A stretch of DNA of 64,000 bases from Phenylobacterium sp. Its GTDB lineage: Bacteria; Pseudomonadota; Alphaproteobacteria; Caulobacterales; Caulobacteraceae. Numbering within the stretch: position 1 is the first letter of the stretch; every line of letters begins with the position of its first letter. The DNA is taken from contig NZ_JAUXXE010000069.1 of the NCBI RefSeq assembly GCF_030681155.1, forward strand, positions 62,001-126,000. Direction: 5' to 3'. The translations under genes and the position numbers were made by a program. Shown piece by piece: positions 45,912-54,230 of this stretch. The notes below the pieces were generated by a model. It had not been told where the DNA came from. It did not search any database and saw only the letters and a program-made list of their open reading frames with translations.

Positions 45912-45998
45912 GGTCACCGATACCCCGTAGCCTCGTCATCGATCCCCCGAAGCCGAGGTCATCAATCCCCCGTGGCGCAGGTCACCGATCCCCCGTGG
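45912..45998. repeat. four-copy iteron array, candidate replication or partition site
   Basis: Four 19-bp direct repeats (consensus GGTCACCGATCCCCCGTGG, some with T or A changes) start at 45912, 45934, 45957 and 45980. The period of 22-23 bases puts each on the same face of the helix, as in plasmid iterons. Copy 1 has ATACCCC; copies 2 and 3 have GTCATC. It lies upstream of parA. No replication initiator gene is found in the window. Confidence 0.7.
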
Positions 45999-46169
45999 CG
46001 ACCCTGCGCCGCGAGAACATCGCCTCCACATCGTCGCTGCGCGCTTCGTCGCGTTCCAGACGCGCTTCCGATTCGCCCTAATCGGCCATCCTAACCGAAC
46101 CAACGATATCGGGGCGAATGGCGGCCATCAGGTCTCACGTTGCACGCGGATCAGCTTAGAAGGCACGCC

Positions 46170-46847
46170 ATGCGTCGCCGCCGCCGTCAGTTGGCCTGTG
46201 TCTTGTCGTCCCTCGCGCTCGTCCTGATGGGCGCCGCTCCCGCGCGGCCGAGCGTCGTGGATGGCGACACCTTCATCCTGGGCGTAGACCGCATCCGGCT
46301 GTGGGGCGTTGACGCCCCGGAGGGCCGTCAGGTCTGCCAAGATGGGCGAGGGCAGGCCTATCGCTGCGGCGACATGGCGCGCGATCAGCTGAAGGCCCTG
46401 ATCGGCGACCAACCCGTGGACTGCCGACAGCGGGACCGCGACCAGTATGGTCGCTCTGTCGCCCAATGCCGCGCCGGAGGCGTCGACCTTGGCGAGGCTA
46501 TGGTCAGGTTGGGTTGGGCCGTCGAATACCGGACGTTCAGCTATGGCGCCTATGTGGCGGTTGAGGCGCAGGCCAAGGCCGCAAGGCGCGGCCTGTGGGC
46601 TGGTACGTTCGAGTCTCCGTCGGCCTATCGTGCCGACGAGCGCGCCGAGGTGAGAGCTGCGGCGACGTCTCCGCCGAGTGTCAGCTGCGTGATCAAGGGC
46701 AATATCAACGCCAAGGGGCGGCGCATCTTTCACTAGCCCGGACAGCGCGACTACTCCGCGACCGTCATCGACGCAGCGCGCGGCGAGCGCTGGTTCTGCA
46801 GCCCGGCCGAGGCCCAGGCCCAGGGCTGGACGCCGGCCCAGCGCTGA
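46170..46847 (+). pseudogene. exported thermonuclease (SNase-like) with amber stop near the end
   Basis: A signal peptide (about 1-26) is followed by an SNase domain with VVDGDTFILG, RLWGVDAPEG, and RDQYGRSVAQC. The family C-terminal motif starts CVIKGNINAKGRRIFH. A TAG (46734-46736) then interrupts, and the expected PGQRDYSATVIDAARGERWF continues in frame to a TGA at 46845. CAG to TAG would explain it. The nuclease core is complete before the stop, so a 188-residue product may still be active. The start at 46170 begins the signal peptide. Confidence 0.75.
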
Positions 46848-46890
46848 GCGGTCAACCGAACAGGCCAGCCATCGCGCGATCAGGCAGATC

Positions 46891-47379
46891 ATGCGCCAGA
46901 CAGACGCGAGCGAGAGGAGCGTTAAGCATTGGCTCGCCGGGCAACATGGCCCCGATACAGTCTATTTCCTTCGTCTCGTGGTTTCATCGCCCGTTATCAG
47001 GGCGTTTGTTCTCGGTCTGATCGAAGGCCCCGCGGCTAACTCGCTGACACACACGGTGGATCGCTTCGCTCTGGCTGCGGCGAGGGAAGCCTACGTCACC
47101 GGAGAGACCGTCGTCAGAAGTTCGGCAACGATTGGCCCAGAGGGTGACCTTAAACGTGACCCTACAAATGTCCCTGATATTTCCGAGCTCAACGAACGAC
47201 ACTGTTGGTTCCTGGCCCAAGTTGAAGCAGGCGGCCGCTGTGGAGCGAAGGAGATTGTGCTGGACTGGGAGGTAAGTCTGAAAACAGCTCGCCGAGACAT
47301 CCGCCTTCTTCAGAAGGTCAAACTGCTAGAGTATCTAGGTTCACGCCGGAGGGGGAGATACCGACGCGTACCCCCATGA
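46891..47379 (+). CDS. hypothetical protein with HTH-like start
   Basis: A 162-residue protein. The first part (TDASERSVKHWLAGQHGPDT) looks like the recognition helix of a regulator found on mobile elements. The open frame continues upstream without a start codon, so the N-terminus may be lost. The C-terminal third (AKEIVLDWEVSLKTARRDIR) is another possible winged helix. The function is unknown. Confidence 0.5.
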   Translation: MRQTDASERSVKHWLAGQHGPDTVYFLRLVVSSPVIRAFVLGLIEGPAANSLTHTVDRFALAAAREAYVTGETVVRSSATIGPEGDLKRDPTNVPDISELNERHCWFLAQVEAGGRCGAKEIVLDWEVSLKTARRDIRLLQKVKLLEYLGSRRRGRYRRVPP

Positions 47380-47586
47380 ATGCGTTGGATCCGGGTGCGC
47401 CCTTAGCCGCCCAGATCGGTCGGCCCGTGCCATGTCGCGCTTTGAGCAGCGTCTAGGCGAGCAGGGCTGCTCCTCAGAGTTGGGCCCGGTCGGCTCGATG
47501 ATCCCTCCAGTGCACATATGGGTCGTACTGGACAAATGGGACGTTTTGGCTTATCTGATGGCATCATGATCGAAGAGGATCGTCCT

Positions 47587-48309
47587 ATGACCGTCGCACA
47601 CGCTCGCCGCCCGACCGCCCAGGGCGCTGCAAAGATGGCCAGCCCCGCCGCTGCGGACCTGATCGGCATGTTCGTCCAGCGTAACCCAACGTCTAGCCGA
47701 GGCGAACTTGCCGAGGTGGGAAAACTGGTCGCGGAATTCAGCGCTACGGCGGCGAGGCTATCGCCCGCCGCCCGCAAACGCTTGATCGCCCGCAAGGCGC
47801 AATTCAAGAAGTTCATCGCGGAGATCGCGGCCGAAACCGAAGGAACATCTCAGCCGCTCAAGCTGCTCGCGAAATCGGCTGTCGAGGTTAGCCAGGGCGC
47901 CGGTCTGGGCCAAGTTCTGTCGGCGGAAGAGGGCAAGGTCCGGATCGCCGACTATACCACGCCCGCCAAGGTCGAAGATTGGGCCGGCCCATTAGCGGGG
48001 CCGACCGAACTACAGCGCGACTTTGGCCTCGCCCGCTCCACCCTGCACAATTGGCAAAAGCAGGGCGCGGTGATCGGCTTGCTCGTTGGCGTACGCAAAC
48101 ACGCCTTTCCAATCGAGCAATTCGTCGACGGCCGGCCCGTGTCGGGCCTTGGCCCGGTCGTCGAGGCAATCGGCGAACCACGCACGGCTTGGCTATGGCT
48201 GCGTGAACCCAATCCGGGGCTCGGCGGCGCCGCCCCGTTGGCGCGCCTAAAGGCTGGGGCGACCGACAAGGTGGTTGAGGTCGCCCGGTCGAACTTCACC
48301 GGCGCGTGA
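47587..48309 (+). CDS. Xre/MbcA/ParS-type antitoxin
   Basis: A protein of about 240 residues. The C-terminal part (RTAWLWLREPNPGLGGAAPL and ARLKAGATDKVVEVAR) is the MbcA/ParS/Xre toxin-binding domain. The central part (TELQRDFGLARSTLHNWQKQ) is a DNA-binding helix region. The first 60 residues are Ala-rich. A start at 47587 or 47566 is possible. The stop overlaps the GTG of the RES toxin gene (GTGA). It would neutralise the toxin and autoregulate the pair. Confidence 0.8.
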   Translation: MTVAHARRPTAQGAAKMASPAAADLIGMFVQRNPTSSRGELAEVGKLVAEFSATAARLSPAARKRLIARKAQFKKFIAEIAAETEGTSQPLKLLAKSAVEVSQGAGLGQVLSAEEGKVRIADYTTPAKVEDWAGPLAGPTELQRDFGLARSTLHNWQKQGAVIGLLVGVRKHAFPIEQFVDGRPVSGLGPVVEAIGEPRTAWLWLREPNPGLGGAAPLARLKAGATDKVVEVARSNFTGA

Positions 48310-48890
48310 CGCTCGATCCCGACATCCTGGCCGACCTCGCCGTCGAGATCACGCCCAAAGCCTACGTGCGCGTGACGCCGATGGCGCACGCGGCCACTCC
48401 GCTGGGCGCGGGGTTTGGGGTGACCCGCTTCGCCAGCCCAAGCAACGCCTTCAAGGTAATTTACCTGGGCCAGGACCTGACCACGAGCGTGGCGGAAACC
48501 CTGGTTCGTGACCGCTTCCAGGGCAAGGCGACTCGCAAGCTCCTCGACGTTGAGGCCGAGACCTGGGGCGCGACCGAAGTCAGCGCTAGCGCGCCGCTGA
48601 CATTGATCGATCTGCGCAGCACGGGCTTGATGCGCCTGGGTGTCTCAACCGAAGCCGCTCGCGGCAAGGCGCAGGGGCAAGGGCGAAAACTCAGCAAGGC
48701 GGTCTACAACCAGACCGACGCGCACGGCCTGATCTACACCTCGCGCCTGACAGGCAACACCTGCATCTGCGTCTATGACCGCGCCCTGCTGGGCGGGCTG
48801 GCCGCATCACCGGTCATCGAGGTCACCCGATTGGCCGGCTTCGTCGACGCTCTGCAGGCGCTCAACGTAACCTTGATCGCCACGCCTTAA
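48306..48890 (+). CDS. RES-domain toxin
   Basis: A 194-residue RES toxin. The conserved Arg lies in TRFASPSN, the Tyr in VIYLGQD and the Ser/Glu pair in TSVAETLVRDRF, the R-Y-E set of this fold. Known RES toxins degrade NAD+. It begins with GTG overlapping the antitoxin stop, the usual antitoxin-first order. Confidence 0.85.
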   Translation: MTLDPDILADLAVEITPKAYVRVTPMAHAATPLGAGFGVTRFASPSNAFKVIYLGQDLTTSVAETLVRDRFQGKATRKLLDVEAETWGATEVSASAPLTLIDLRSTGLMRLGVSTEAARGKAQGQGRKLSKAVYNQTDAHGLIYTSRLTGNTCICVYDRALLGGLAASPVIEVTRLAGFVDALQALNVTLIATP

Positions 48891-48899
48891 GGCTAACGC

Positions 48900-49085
48900 T
48901 GCCGGCAGGCCGCGGTCGAAGGCGGATTCAAGGACTTCGCGGCGCTCCTCCAGCGTCAGGCTGAGGAAGAGGTCAGCCATGCGCGAGGCTCGAGACTTCC
49001 TGTGCCAGCCAGGTCGGCAGGCGTCCGCGCAGGTTGAGCAGGTTTTGCTGCTCGGTCGGATTCAGGCGGTGTCGTAGGGCGCTGA
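48900..49085 (-). pseudogene. relic of an AbiE-type (AbiEi/AbiEii) toxin-antitoxin pair
   Basis: On the minus strand a tail reading ALRHRLNPTEQQNLLNLRGR and ending SLAHG overlaps by four bases (ATGGCTGA) a start MADLFLSLTLEERREVLESA. The second resembles the first residues of AbiEii nucleotidyltransferases, the first the C-terminus of their partner. Only about 30 residues of the second remain before it runs into the RES gene. Assignment is from pattern memory. Confidence 0.4.
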
Positions 49086-49281
49086 CCGCATATTCAAGTG
49101 CGCCGAAGGGGCAGGGTTCGAGTTCAATCCCGCCAAGGAGCGCGGGCCTGCGGATCAGATCGAAGCCTTCAACATCCGCCTCGGGCGCGGCGAGTTGCGC
49201 GTCACTGACCGACGGCTAAACGAGTTCCGCCAAGCGGTGCTGGAGCCCCCGAACGCTCCCGCTCTAGCCACCATCGCCTAG
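49086..49281 (+). pseudogene. gene fragment of unknown origin
   Basis: A C-terminal-like open frame (DRIFKCAEGAGFEFNPAKER and then ADQIEAFNIRLGRGELRVTD) runs to a TAG at 49279. It has no start codon of its own and no family I can name. It probably belongs to the mosaic of relics here. Confidence 0.3.
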
Positions 49282-49442
49282 ACGACCGCTCGTCAGGTCA
49301 CGCAGGACCTCAAGCCTCGTCAGCTCCTTGTCGCTCATGAAATGTAACGCCACCCTGAGGGCCTCCCGCGCATCCGAGGGAGGGTGCCATTTCTAACTGG
49401 CACAGGTCTAACGGGTCAAAATTGACGCCCCGGCTGCGTTGG

Positions 49443-49540
49443 GATTTTGTCCCGGACTGATCGCGGCAAGTGTCGAGGCCGATAAGATTCTGTCCCGCGG
49501 GTTCAAGGATTTTGTCCTCGCGCCGCCGAAGATTTTGTCC
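49443..49540. repeat. IS21-type terminal repeat array, solo
   Basis: GATTTTGTCC or GATTCTGTCC occurs at 49443, 49486, 49508 and 49531. The spacing is 43, 22 and 23 bases, so it is a 22-base periodic array with one unit missing. Such multiple end repeats are typical of IS21-family transposase binding sites. No istA or istB gene is present nearby. Confidence 0.5.
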
Positions 49541-49915
49541 AGGCCGGCGTGTCCGCTGAGGGGTGGCTCTTAGCAGTCATTCCTGAGGTCCGCTCGGCAC
49601 ACGGAGCGGCGGGCGTTGGTCGCGATTACCGCATTGCGCTCATCTTAGACGTTCGGAGAAGTGATGCGATCGATCGGATCGAGCTGTCCAACCCGATTCG
49701 GGCGCACATGGCGGAGCTCGGCATAGCAGCCCGATCGGCCGGTTGGGACTGCTGGCTGTGCCAGATCACATCACCCAGGACGCCATTGAGCGTATCGGGC
49801 TTGAGTAGGATCAGGTTTTCGGCGGCCGAAAGCTGCTGCCGCCCTTCGGCGGAGGAGGTGGCGGCTCTCCGTTTGTCCCACCTAAATAGCCGCCTTGCAC
49901 CCTGATGGCGGCCCG
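49541..49915. other. IS remnant region
   Basis: An open frame at 49549-49905 contains NPIRAHMAELGIAA, which resembles an IS110-type transposase segment, with the continuation in another frame. No intact gene is present. Confidence 0.3.
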
Positions 49916-50299
49916 TTAGCGGGTTCCTGTTCGCGGCCTGGTTGACGCCGTGGGCAGCCCAGTCAGTTCCGCGAGCAGGTTGGCGACGTCGAGCGATCGG
50001 TCGAGGCGACCGAAATACACAGCATCCCCAGAGCCCAAAATCTCAATCGCACGCAGATCCAGGGCAGTTGCGTGCTGGAAGCCGGGAAATCCTCGTAGCG
50101 ACACCGCAACTGCGAAGCCTTGATCGAATTCGAGAGCGAGCCGATCACGGGCCTCATCGTATTCGGCCGCGACCACACGGGGCGCAGCAGCACGAGCGGC
50201 GCCAACTTGCTTGGCGTGCTTCAACCCAGCGGCCGTGCTCTTGCGAAAGATTGCCAACTCGAACTCCGCGCCTACGCAGCAGGCGGCCCAGCAGGACAT
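49916..50299 (-). CDS. DUF2442-like small protein
   Basis: A 127-residue protein. The middle part (RVVAAEYDEARDRLALEFDQ, then AIEILGSGDAVYFGRLD) matches DUF2442, small proteins often found near toxin-antitoxin and mobile genes. The N-terminal 30 residues are Ala/Cys-rich and may not belong; no later ATG exists. Function unknown. Confidence 0.65.
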   Translation of the reverse strand: MSCWAACCVGAEFELAIFRKSTAAGLKHAKQVGAARAAAPRVVAAEYDEARDRLALEFDQGFAVAVSLRGFPGFQHATALDLRAIEILGSGDAVYFGRLDRSLDVANLLAELTGLPTASTRPRTGTR

Positions 50300-50659
50300 C
50301 TAGCCCGACGGACGATGACAGGAAGTCTGACGGACTTCCGGACATAAACCAACTGGGCTGAGTATCTGACGCAAACGGACTTCGGCGTTCACGCGTGAAG
50401 CGGGGCACCCGCTGAGACATAAACTTTGGATCATTTCCGCCGAAAGGGCGAAAATCCCAAAAACTCTGACCTTTTAGACTTGGTGTCGCGGGTCAAAGCT
50501 GTTGTCTCTAGGAGGCGCGGTTTATGGCCGGGCATCCGGCCAGCAACTTCGGGCGCCGGGGGACAGAAACTCTGCCTGGTCAAACTTTATGTCCCAGGTC
50601 GGCCGAGGGTCTGCAATCCGGCGGACTCCTCGTTTCCGCTTACGGACCCAGAGTGGTCG
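50300..50659. other. intergenic region with possible IS ends
   Basis: Several copies of GACATAAAC (about 50340 and 50417) and an inverted CTTTATGTCC (near 50586) suggest the ends of a lost insertion sequence. No gene is recognised. Confidence 0.35.
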
Positions 50660-50974
50660 CTAATCCTCGAACAGTTTGGCGTGCTTTTCGACGTCTCCCT
50701 TCACGCATGGGCGATCCAACCCTGTGGTGTAAGAATACTTGCCGTCATTTCCTTTTTCGAAGAACTGGCACTGCTCGCCCGTATAGCCGCCCATCCTGTT
50801 CTTCGCGTTGACGTTCACCGCCGCGTACTTGCCGCTCGTGCTGTAAGTTATTTCGCCAAACCTCGCGGACTCGGGATCGTTCAGCATCTCCTTCGTGAGC
50901 TTCTTTAGCTCGGCTGACGGCCCGCAGCCCGCGACCAAACAGACTGCAACAACAGCGAATAATACCTTCGTCAA
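50660..50974 (-). CDS. small lipoprotein
   Basis: A 104-residue protein. It begins LTKVLFAVVAVCLVAGC with a lipobox VAGC. The mature part is Lys/Gly-rich with Cys residues in TGEQCQFF and LDRPCVKG that could form a disulphide. I chose a TTG at 50974 with GGGGGAA upstream, which gives a clean signal peptide; an ATG ten codons earlier is an alternative. Function unknown. Confidence 0.6.
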   Translation of the reverse strand: MTKVLFAVVAVCLVAGCGPSAELKKLTKEMLNDPESARFGEITYSTSGKYAAVNVNAKNRMGGYTGEQCQFFEKGNDGKYSYTTGLDRPCVKGDVEKHAKLFED

Positions 50975-51424
50975 ATCGAGTTCCCCCACTCGCGCGGAAG
51001 CCATTTCCGCCCCGTAGTCTCGATCTACCAGCGCTGGATCATAGTTTCTAGCGACGAGAACCCATCGCAGACGATGGCGAGGTCCGCTTTGGGGGACAAC
51101 AAATATGCCCAGCGAGGCCAGCAATCCTGCCGGACTCCCGGACAGCAACTAACGGGGTCAAAAATTATGGCCCGTGACAAGCGGTGTTGCATTGAAGGCT
51201 TCAAGATATGCGCTCGTGCGCCTAATGTATCTTATCGGAAATAAGGGCGGTTTCCCAAGCATTTACAGCATCTTAACCCGAGTGAGCCAAACGGCGTTCT
51301 GCGGTTACCACTTCTCGCACGGCTGTTTAAAGCAAACCGTGCCGCAGAGATGGTCGTATGTACCAACGTGACAAAACTGTAATGATGAGTTCAAGCAGTC
51401 AAAATTAAACGGGCGTCATTCAAC
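50975..51424. other. intergenic region
   Basis: About 450 bases, less GC-rich than the left part of the window. A short open frame at 51174-51371 has no ribosome binding site or family. A GGGTCAAAAATTATGGCCC stretch near 51155 resembles the IS-end-like motifs further left. Confidence 0.4.
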
Positions 51425-51652
51425 TTAATGGGTGGCGTCCTCAACGGCGCCTTTAATGTCGCCCTGTTTGACCTGTCCGGTGATCTTGTCGCTCTTGCCC
51501 TCGCTCTTGAGGTCTTTGTCGCCAATGACTTTTCCGACCCCGGATTCGACTTTTCCAACCGTCTCCTGTTTACGTCCCGCTTCCTTGTCGCATGCACTCA
51601 AGCCCGCAATCGAAATAATTGCGGTGACTAAGATTAGTTTCGGCGATGTCAT
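51425..51652 (-). CDS. CsbD-family lipoprotein
   Basis: A 75-residue protein. A signal peptide with lipobox LSAC (residues 18-21) is followed by a CsbD-like repeat region (GRKQETVGKVESGVGKVIGD and SDKITGQVKQGDIKGAVED). CsbD proteins are small stress proteins, usually cytoplasmic; an exported lipid-anchored form is unusual. No EcfG motif is visible directly upstream. Confidence 0.75.
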   Translation of the reverse strand: MTSPKLILVTAIISIAGLSACDKEAGRKQETVGKVESGVGKVIGDKDLKSEGKSDKITGQVKQGDIKGAVEDATH

Positions 51653-51785
51653 TTAAAGACTCCGACCGTACTACGATAATTGCGCCGCAACAGACGCTTG
51701 CGGCGATAGTTGGAAAATTTTCGGTTATATTCTTGACGTGTGATGTACCGTTTGTGCGTGTCTTAAAATAGAGGTTGCTTCCTCA

Positions 51786-51878
51786 CTAATCGCTCAGCCG
51801 TCTAACCGCTATATGGAGTCCTGTCGCCCCCGCCAAAATCATCGCCGCACCGACGCCTCCAACAATGATGCTGATCAT
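51786..51878 (-). CDS. 30-residue membrane peptide
   Basis: A short frame encodes MISIIVGGVGAAMILAGATG and ten further residues ending RRLSD. It is one hydrophobic helix with a Gly/Ala face and a basic C-terminal end. A strong GGAGTGGAGGAT site precedes the ATG. A near-EcfG promoter (51908-51932) is 30 bases upstream. It is too short for standard gene calling. Confidence 0.55.
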   Translation of the reverse strand: MISIIVGGVGAAMILAGATGLHIAVRRLSD

Positions 51879-51907
51879 ATCCTCCACTCCTTCTCGCGTG
51901 GCCAGAT

Positions 51908-51932
51908 AACGCCTTCCAGAACAATCGGTTCA
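51908..51932 (-). promoter_or_regulatory. near-EcfG promoter for the 30-residue peptide
   Basis: Minus strand TGAAC, 16 bases, CGTT: one mismatch to GGAAC-N16-CGTT. Confidence 0.45.
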
Positions 51933-51981
51933 TGAGCTTGCCGGTCTTGCGAAGCGGAATCGATGCGGGCATGCAGATCTG

Positions 51982-53598
51982 ATGCAGCCTCTGACACTCT
52001 CGCCGAACGACTTTCGCCGCCTTGCTACGGTGCTCCGTACGTTGGCCCCCACTGCCGCGCGGCCCGGTCTCAGAAAGCTAGGTTTGTTACGCGGAGGGCC
52101 TACCGACGACACGAGCGACGCGACATACGAGGGCTTTGTTACGGCGCTTGAGGCGCTCGGGCCCACATTCGTCAAGCTCGGGCAGATCATGGCGACGCGC
52201 TCGGATCTGCTTCCCCCCGAGCTGACAGAAAGGCTCGGCAGGCTGCACGATAGCGTTGCTCCGGCGCCCTTCGAACAGATACGTGAACAGCTTACAATCG
52301 ATCTTGGCGGAACGCCCGACGATATCTTCGCTGAATTTTCCCCGGCCCCAATCGCCGCAGCTTCAATAGCGCAGGTCTACGCCGCGCGGCTCACGACCGG
52401 TGAAGAAGTCGTCTTGAAAGTTCGCAGACCCGGCATCGGGGCTATCATGCGCGCGGACCTGAGGCTGCTCGCGGCCGCAGCGCGCGTCGTTGAGCGGCGT
52501 GCGCCGGCGCTTCGTCGCCATCAGCCGGTACGTGTCGTCTCCGAACTGAGTGATGCTCTCCTGGAGGAGATCGATTTTCGAATCGAGGCGCGTAATCAGT
52601 CTGAGGTGCGCAAACGAGCGACGGTCTTCCATGTGCCTCTAGTCCATGAGCGGTTTACCACAGAAAGGACCATGGTCAGCACCCGCGTCCGCGGTCGCCC
52701 CCCTAACGCAGTGTTTCGCAGCGAGGAGCCTGCGTTGGCGCGTGCGTTGGCGCCCGAAGCGGCCCGGGGCCTACTGGGCATGATCCTGTTGGACGGGGTG
52801 TTCCACGCTGACCCCCATCCCGGAAATGTTCTTGTGACGCCCGACGGTCGTCTGGCGCTATTGGATTTCGGCTCGGTCGGACGCCTCTCGGTCAAGCGGC
52901 GAGAGCAGGTGCTCGTGGTCCTCGGCTCCCTGGTGGATGCCGATGTCGCCGCGGTGTCCGATGTCTTAATGGAATGGGCAGGCCGCTCTGGACCACCTCC
53001 GACCGGCCTTGAGCAAGGTGTTGAGCGCTTCTTTCTACGCTATGCAGCCGACTCCGGGCGGCCGATCCGGCTTGCGGAGGCTATCGGCGAATTTGTCTCC
53101 ATCGCACGAGACAACGCGCTGACCCTACCGCCTGATCTTCTGCTCCTGTTGCGCGCTCTGGGCATCGCGGAAGGCTTGGCAAGGACTCTCGACCCCGAGT
53201 TGGATGTGGTCGACGCGATTGCGCCGGTCGTGGTCAAAGCTTTTGCATCAAGGTTTGCGCCTAAAGCCCTCGCCACCCGGGCCTTCCGTGCATTCAAGGA
53301 ATTCGATCAAATTCTGGCGACTGGGCCGGAAGCAATAAGACGCGGGATCGGCCGCCTTAGCCGAGACGGCCTTGTCATACGTTTATCAAGTTCAGACCTG
53401 GCGGACTTGCCGCGCGCCGTGAAGCGGGCCGGCGAAAGCCTTTCTGTCGCTGTGGTCGTCGCGGCGCTCGTCGTCGCCGCCGCCATCGTCACGGTCGCGA
53501 ACGACGGCCAAGTCGCCGCGCCCGGACGAATAGCGATCCTTGTCGCTTCAGGCGTTGGGTTGGCAGCCTTCGTGGCCCGCTTGCTTAGGCGTGACTGA
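51982..53598 (+). CDS. AarF/UbiB-family (ABC1) atypical kinase
   Basis: A 538-residue protein. The family motifs are present: KLGQIMATRSDLLP (KxGQ), AAASIAQVYAARL (Ala-rich loop), LKVRRPG (lysine), DFRIEARNQ, HADPHPGN (catalytic loop) and LLDFGSVG (metal Asp). Two C-terminal helices (about 490-530) anchor it in the membrane. UbiB proteins support ubiquinone synthesis or lipid transport; the role here is uncertain. The last 51 bases overlap the convergent Hsp20 gene. Confidence 0.88.
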   Translation: MQPLTLSPNDFRRLATVLRTLAPTAARPGLRKLGLLRGGPTDDTSDATYEGFVTALEALGPTFVKLGQIMATRSDLLPPELTERLGRLHDSVAPAPFEQIREQLTIDLGGTPDDIFAEFSPAPIAAASIAQVYAARLTTGEEVVLKVRRPGIGAIMRADLRLLAAAARVVERRAPALRRHQPVRVVSELSDALLEEIDFRIEARNQSEVRKRATVFHVPLVHERFTTERTMVSTRVRGRPPNAVFRSEEPALARALAPEAARGLLGMILLDGVFHADPHPGNVLVTPDGRLALLDFGSVGRLSVKRREQVLVVLGSLVDADVAAVSDVLMEWAGRSGPPPTGLEQGVERFFLRYAADSGRPIRLAEAIGEFVSIARDNALTLPPDLLLLLRALGIAEGLARTLDPELDVVDAIAPVVVKAFASRFAPKALATRAFRAFKEFDQILATGPEAIRRGIGRLSRDGLVIRLSSSDLADLPRAVKRAGESLSVAVVVAALVVAAAIVTVANDGQVAAPGRIAILVASGVGLAAFVARLLRRD

Positions 53599-54048
53599 CA
53601 CCTCACGCACGGGGACGCGCTTTGCATCGCCACGCACCCAGGCAGCCTTGACCAAGCTGACAGTTAGAATGCCGTCCTCGAGCGTCGCTGTCACCTTGTC
53701 CGGGTCGACCGGCTCTGGAAGATCGAAAGATGAGTCAATGGGACTCACCATACCCCCGGACCGGGCCTGACGGCCAGCAGCTCGCAAGCGCAAATGCCTT
53801 GGAGTCACATCCAAGCGCAAATCCTGGAGGGCATGCCCAGGGACATCGACCGCGACGGTTACGTCCTCAATTGTCTCCGCGACCGTAAAAGTCGGAGCCT
53901 TCGAAGTCGTAGTCTCGGCCGATTGAAAACCGCGCTTGGCTTCTAACCTGCGTCCAACGCTGCGAAGGCCGCGGCCAATCAGGCTGTCGTATTCCAGCCG
54001 CGCGGAAAATGTCCTTCTGCCCAATTTTAACGAGACGTCGCCGATCAT
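53548..54048 (-). CDS. Hsp20/alpha-crystallin small heat-shock protein
   Basis: A 166-residue protein with an alpha-crystallin domain at about residues 50-150 (FTVAETIEDVTVAVDVPGHA, then ATLEDGILTVSL). The usual IxI-type tail is absent; the C-terminal 25 residues are basic. It is an ATP-independent holdase. Its N-terminus (VSLKLGRRTFSARLEYDSLI) is not typical of bacterial IbpA. It converges on the AarF gene. Confidence 0.8.
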   Translation of the reverse strand: MIGDVSLKLGRRTFSARLEYDSLIGRGLRSVGRRLEAKRGFQSAETTTSKAPTFTVAETIEDVTVAVDVPGHALQDLRLDVTPRHLRLRAAGRQARSGGMVSPIDSSFDLPEPVDPDKVTATLEDGILTVSLVKAAWVRGDAKRVPVREVSVTPKQAGHEGCQPNA

Positions 54049-54146
54049 AATAAACTCCTCAAACCACTTCAGCCGGATATTGCGCGCCGGATGGCGGCAA
54101 ATTCATGGCACGTAGAGGACGGTTGCGGGCGGCCGAAGGCAGAGCT

Positions 54147-54171
54147 GGAACCAAGCTGCACCATTGCCGTT
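54147..54171 (+). promoter_or_regulatory. EcfG promoter, perfect match
   Basis: GGAAC, exactly 16 bases, CGTT: a perfect EcfG consensus. It lies 59 bases upstream of the exported protein gene at 54231 and would drive that gene and the patatin gene. Confidence 0.7.
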
Positions 54172-54230
54172 ATTGTTGCGGTCGCGAATTTCGGCCAGTA
54201 CCGCGCGGAAATTTTAACCGGAAGATCTGA

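Noticed and set aside
26918..46736. Amber codon reassignment in this organism
   Set aside because: Several intact genes here end naturally in TAG at family-typical positions (for example ligD, paoC-like and trbB neighbours' relatives), so the two internal TAGs are better read as point mutations.
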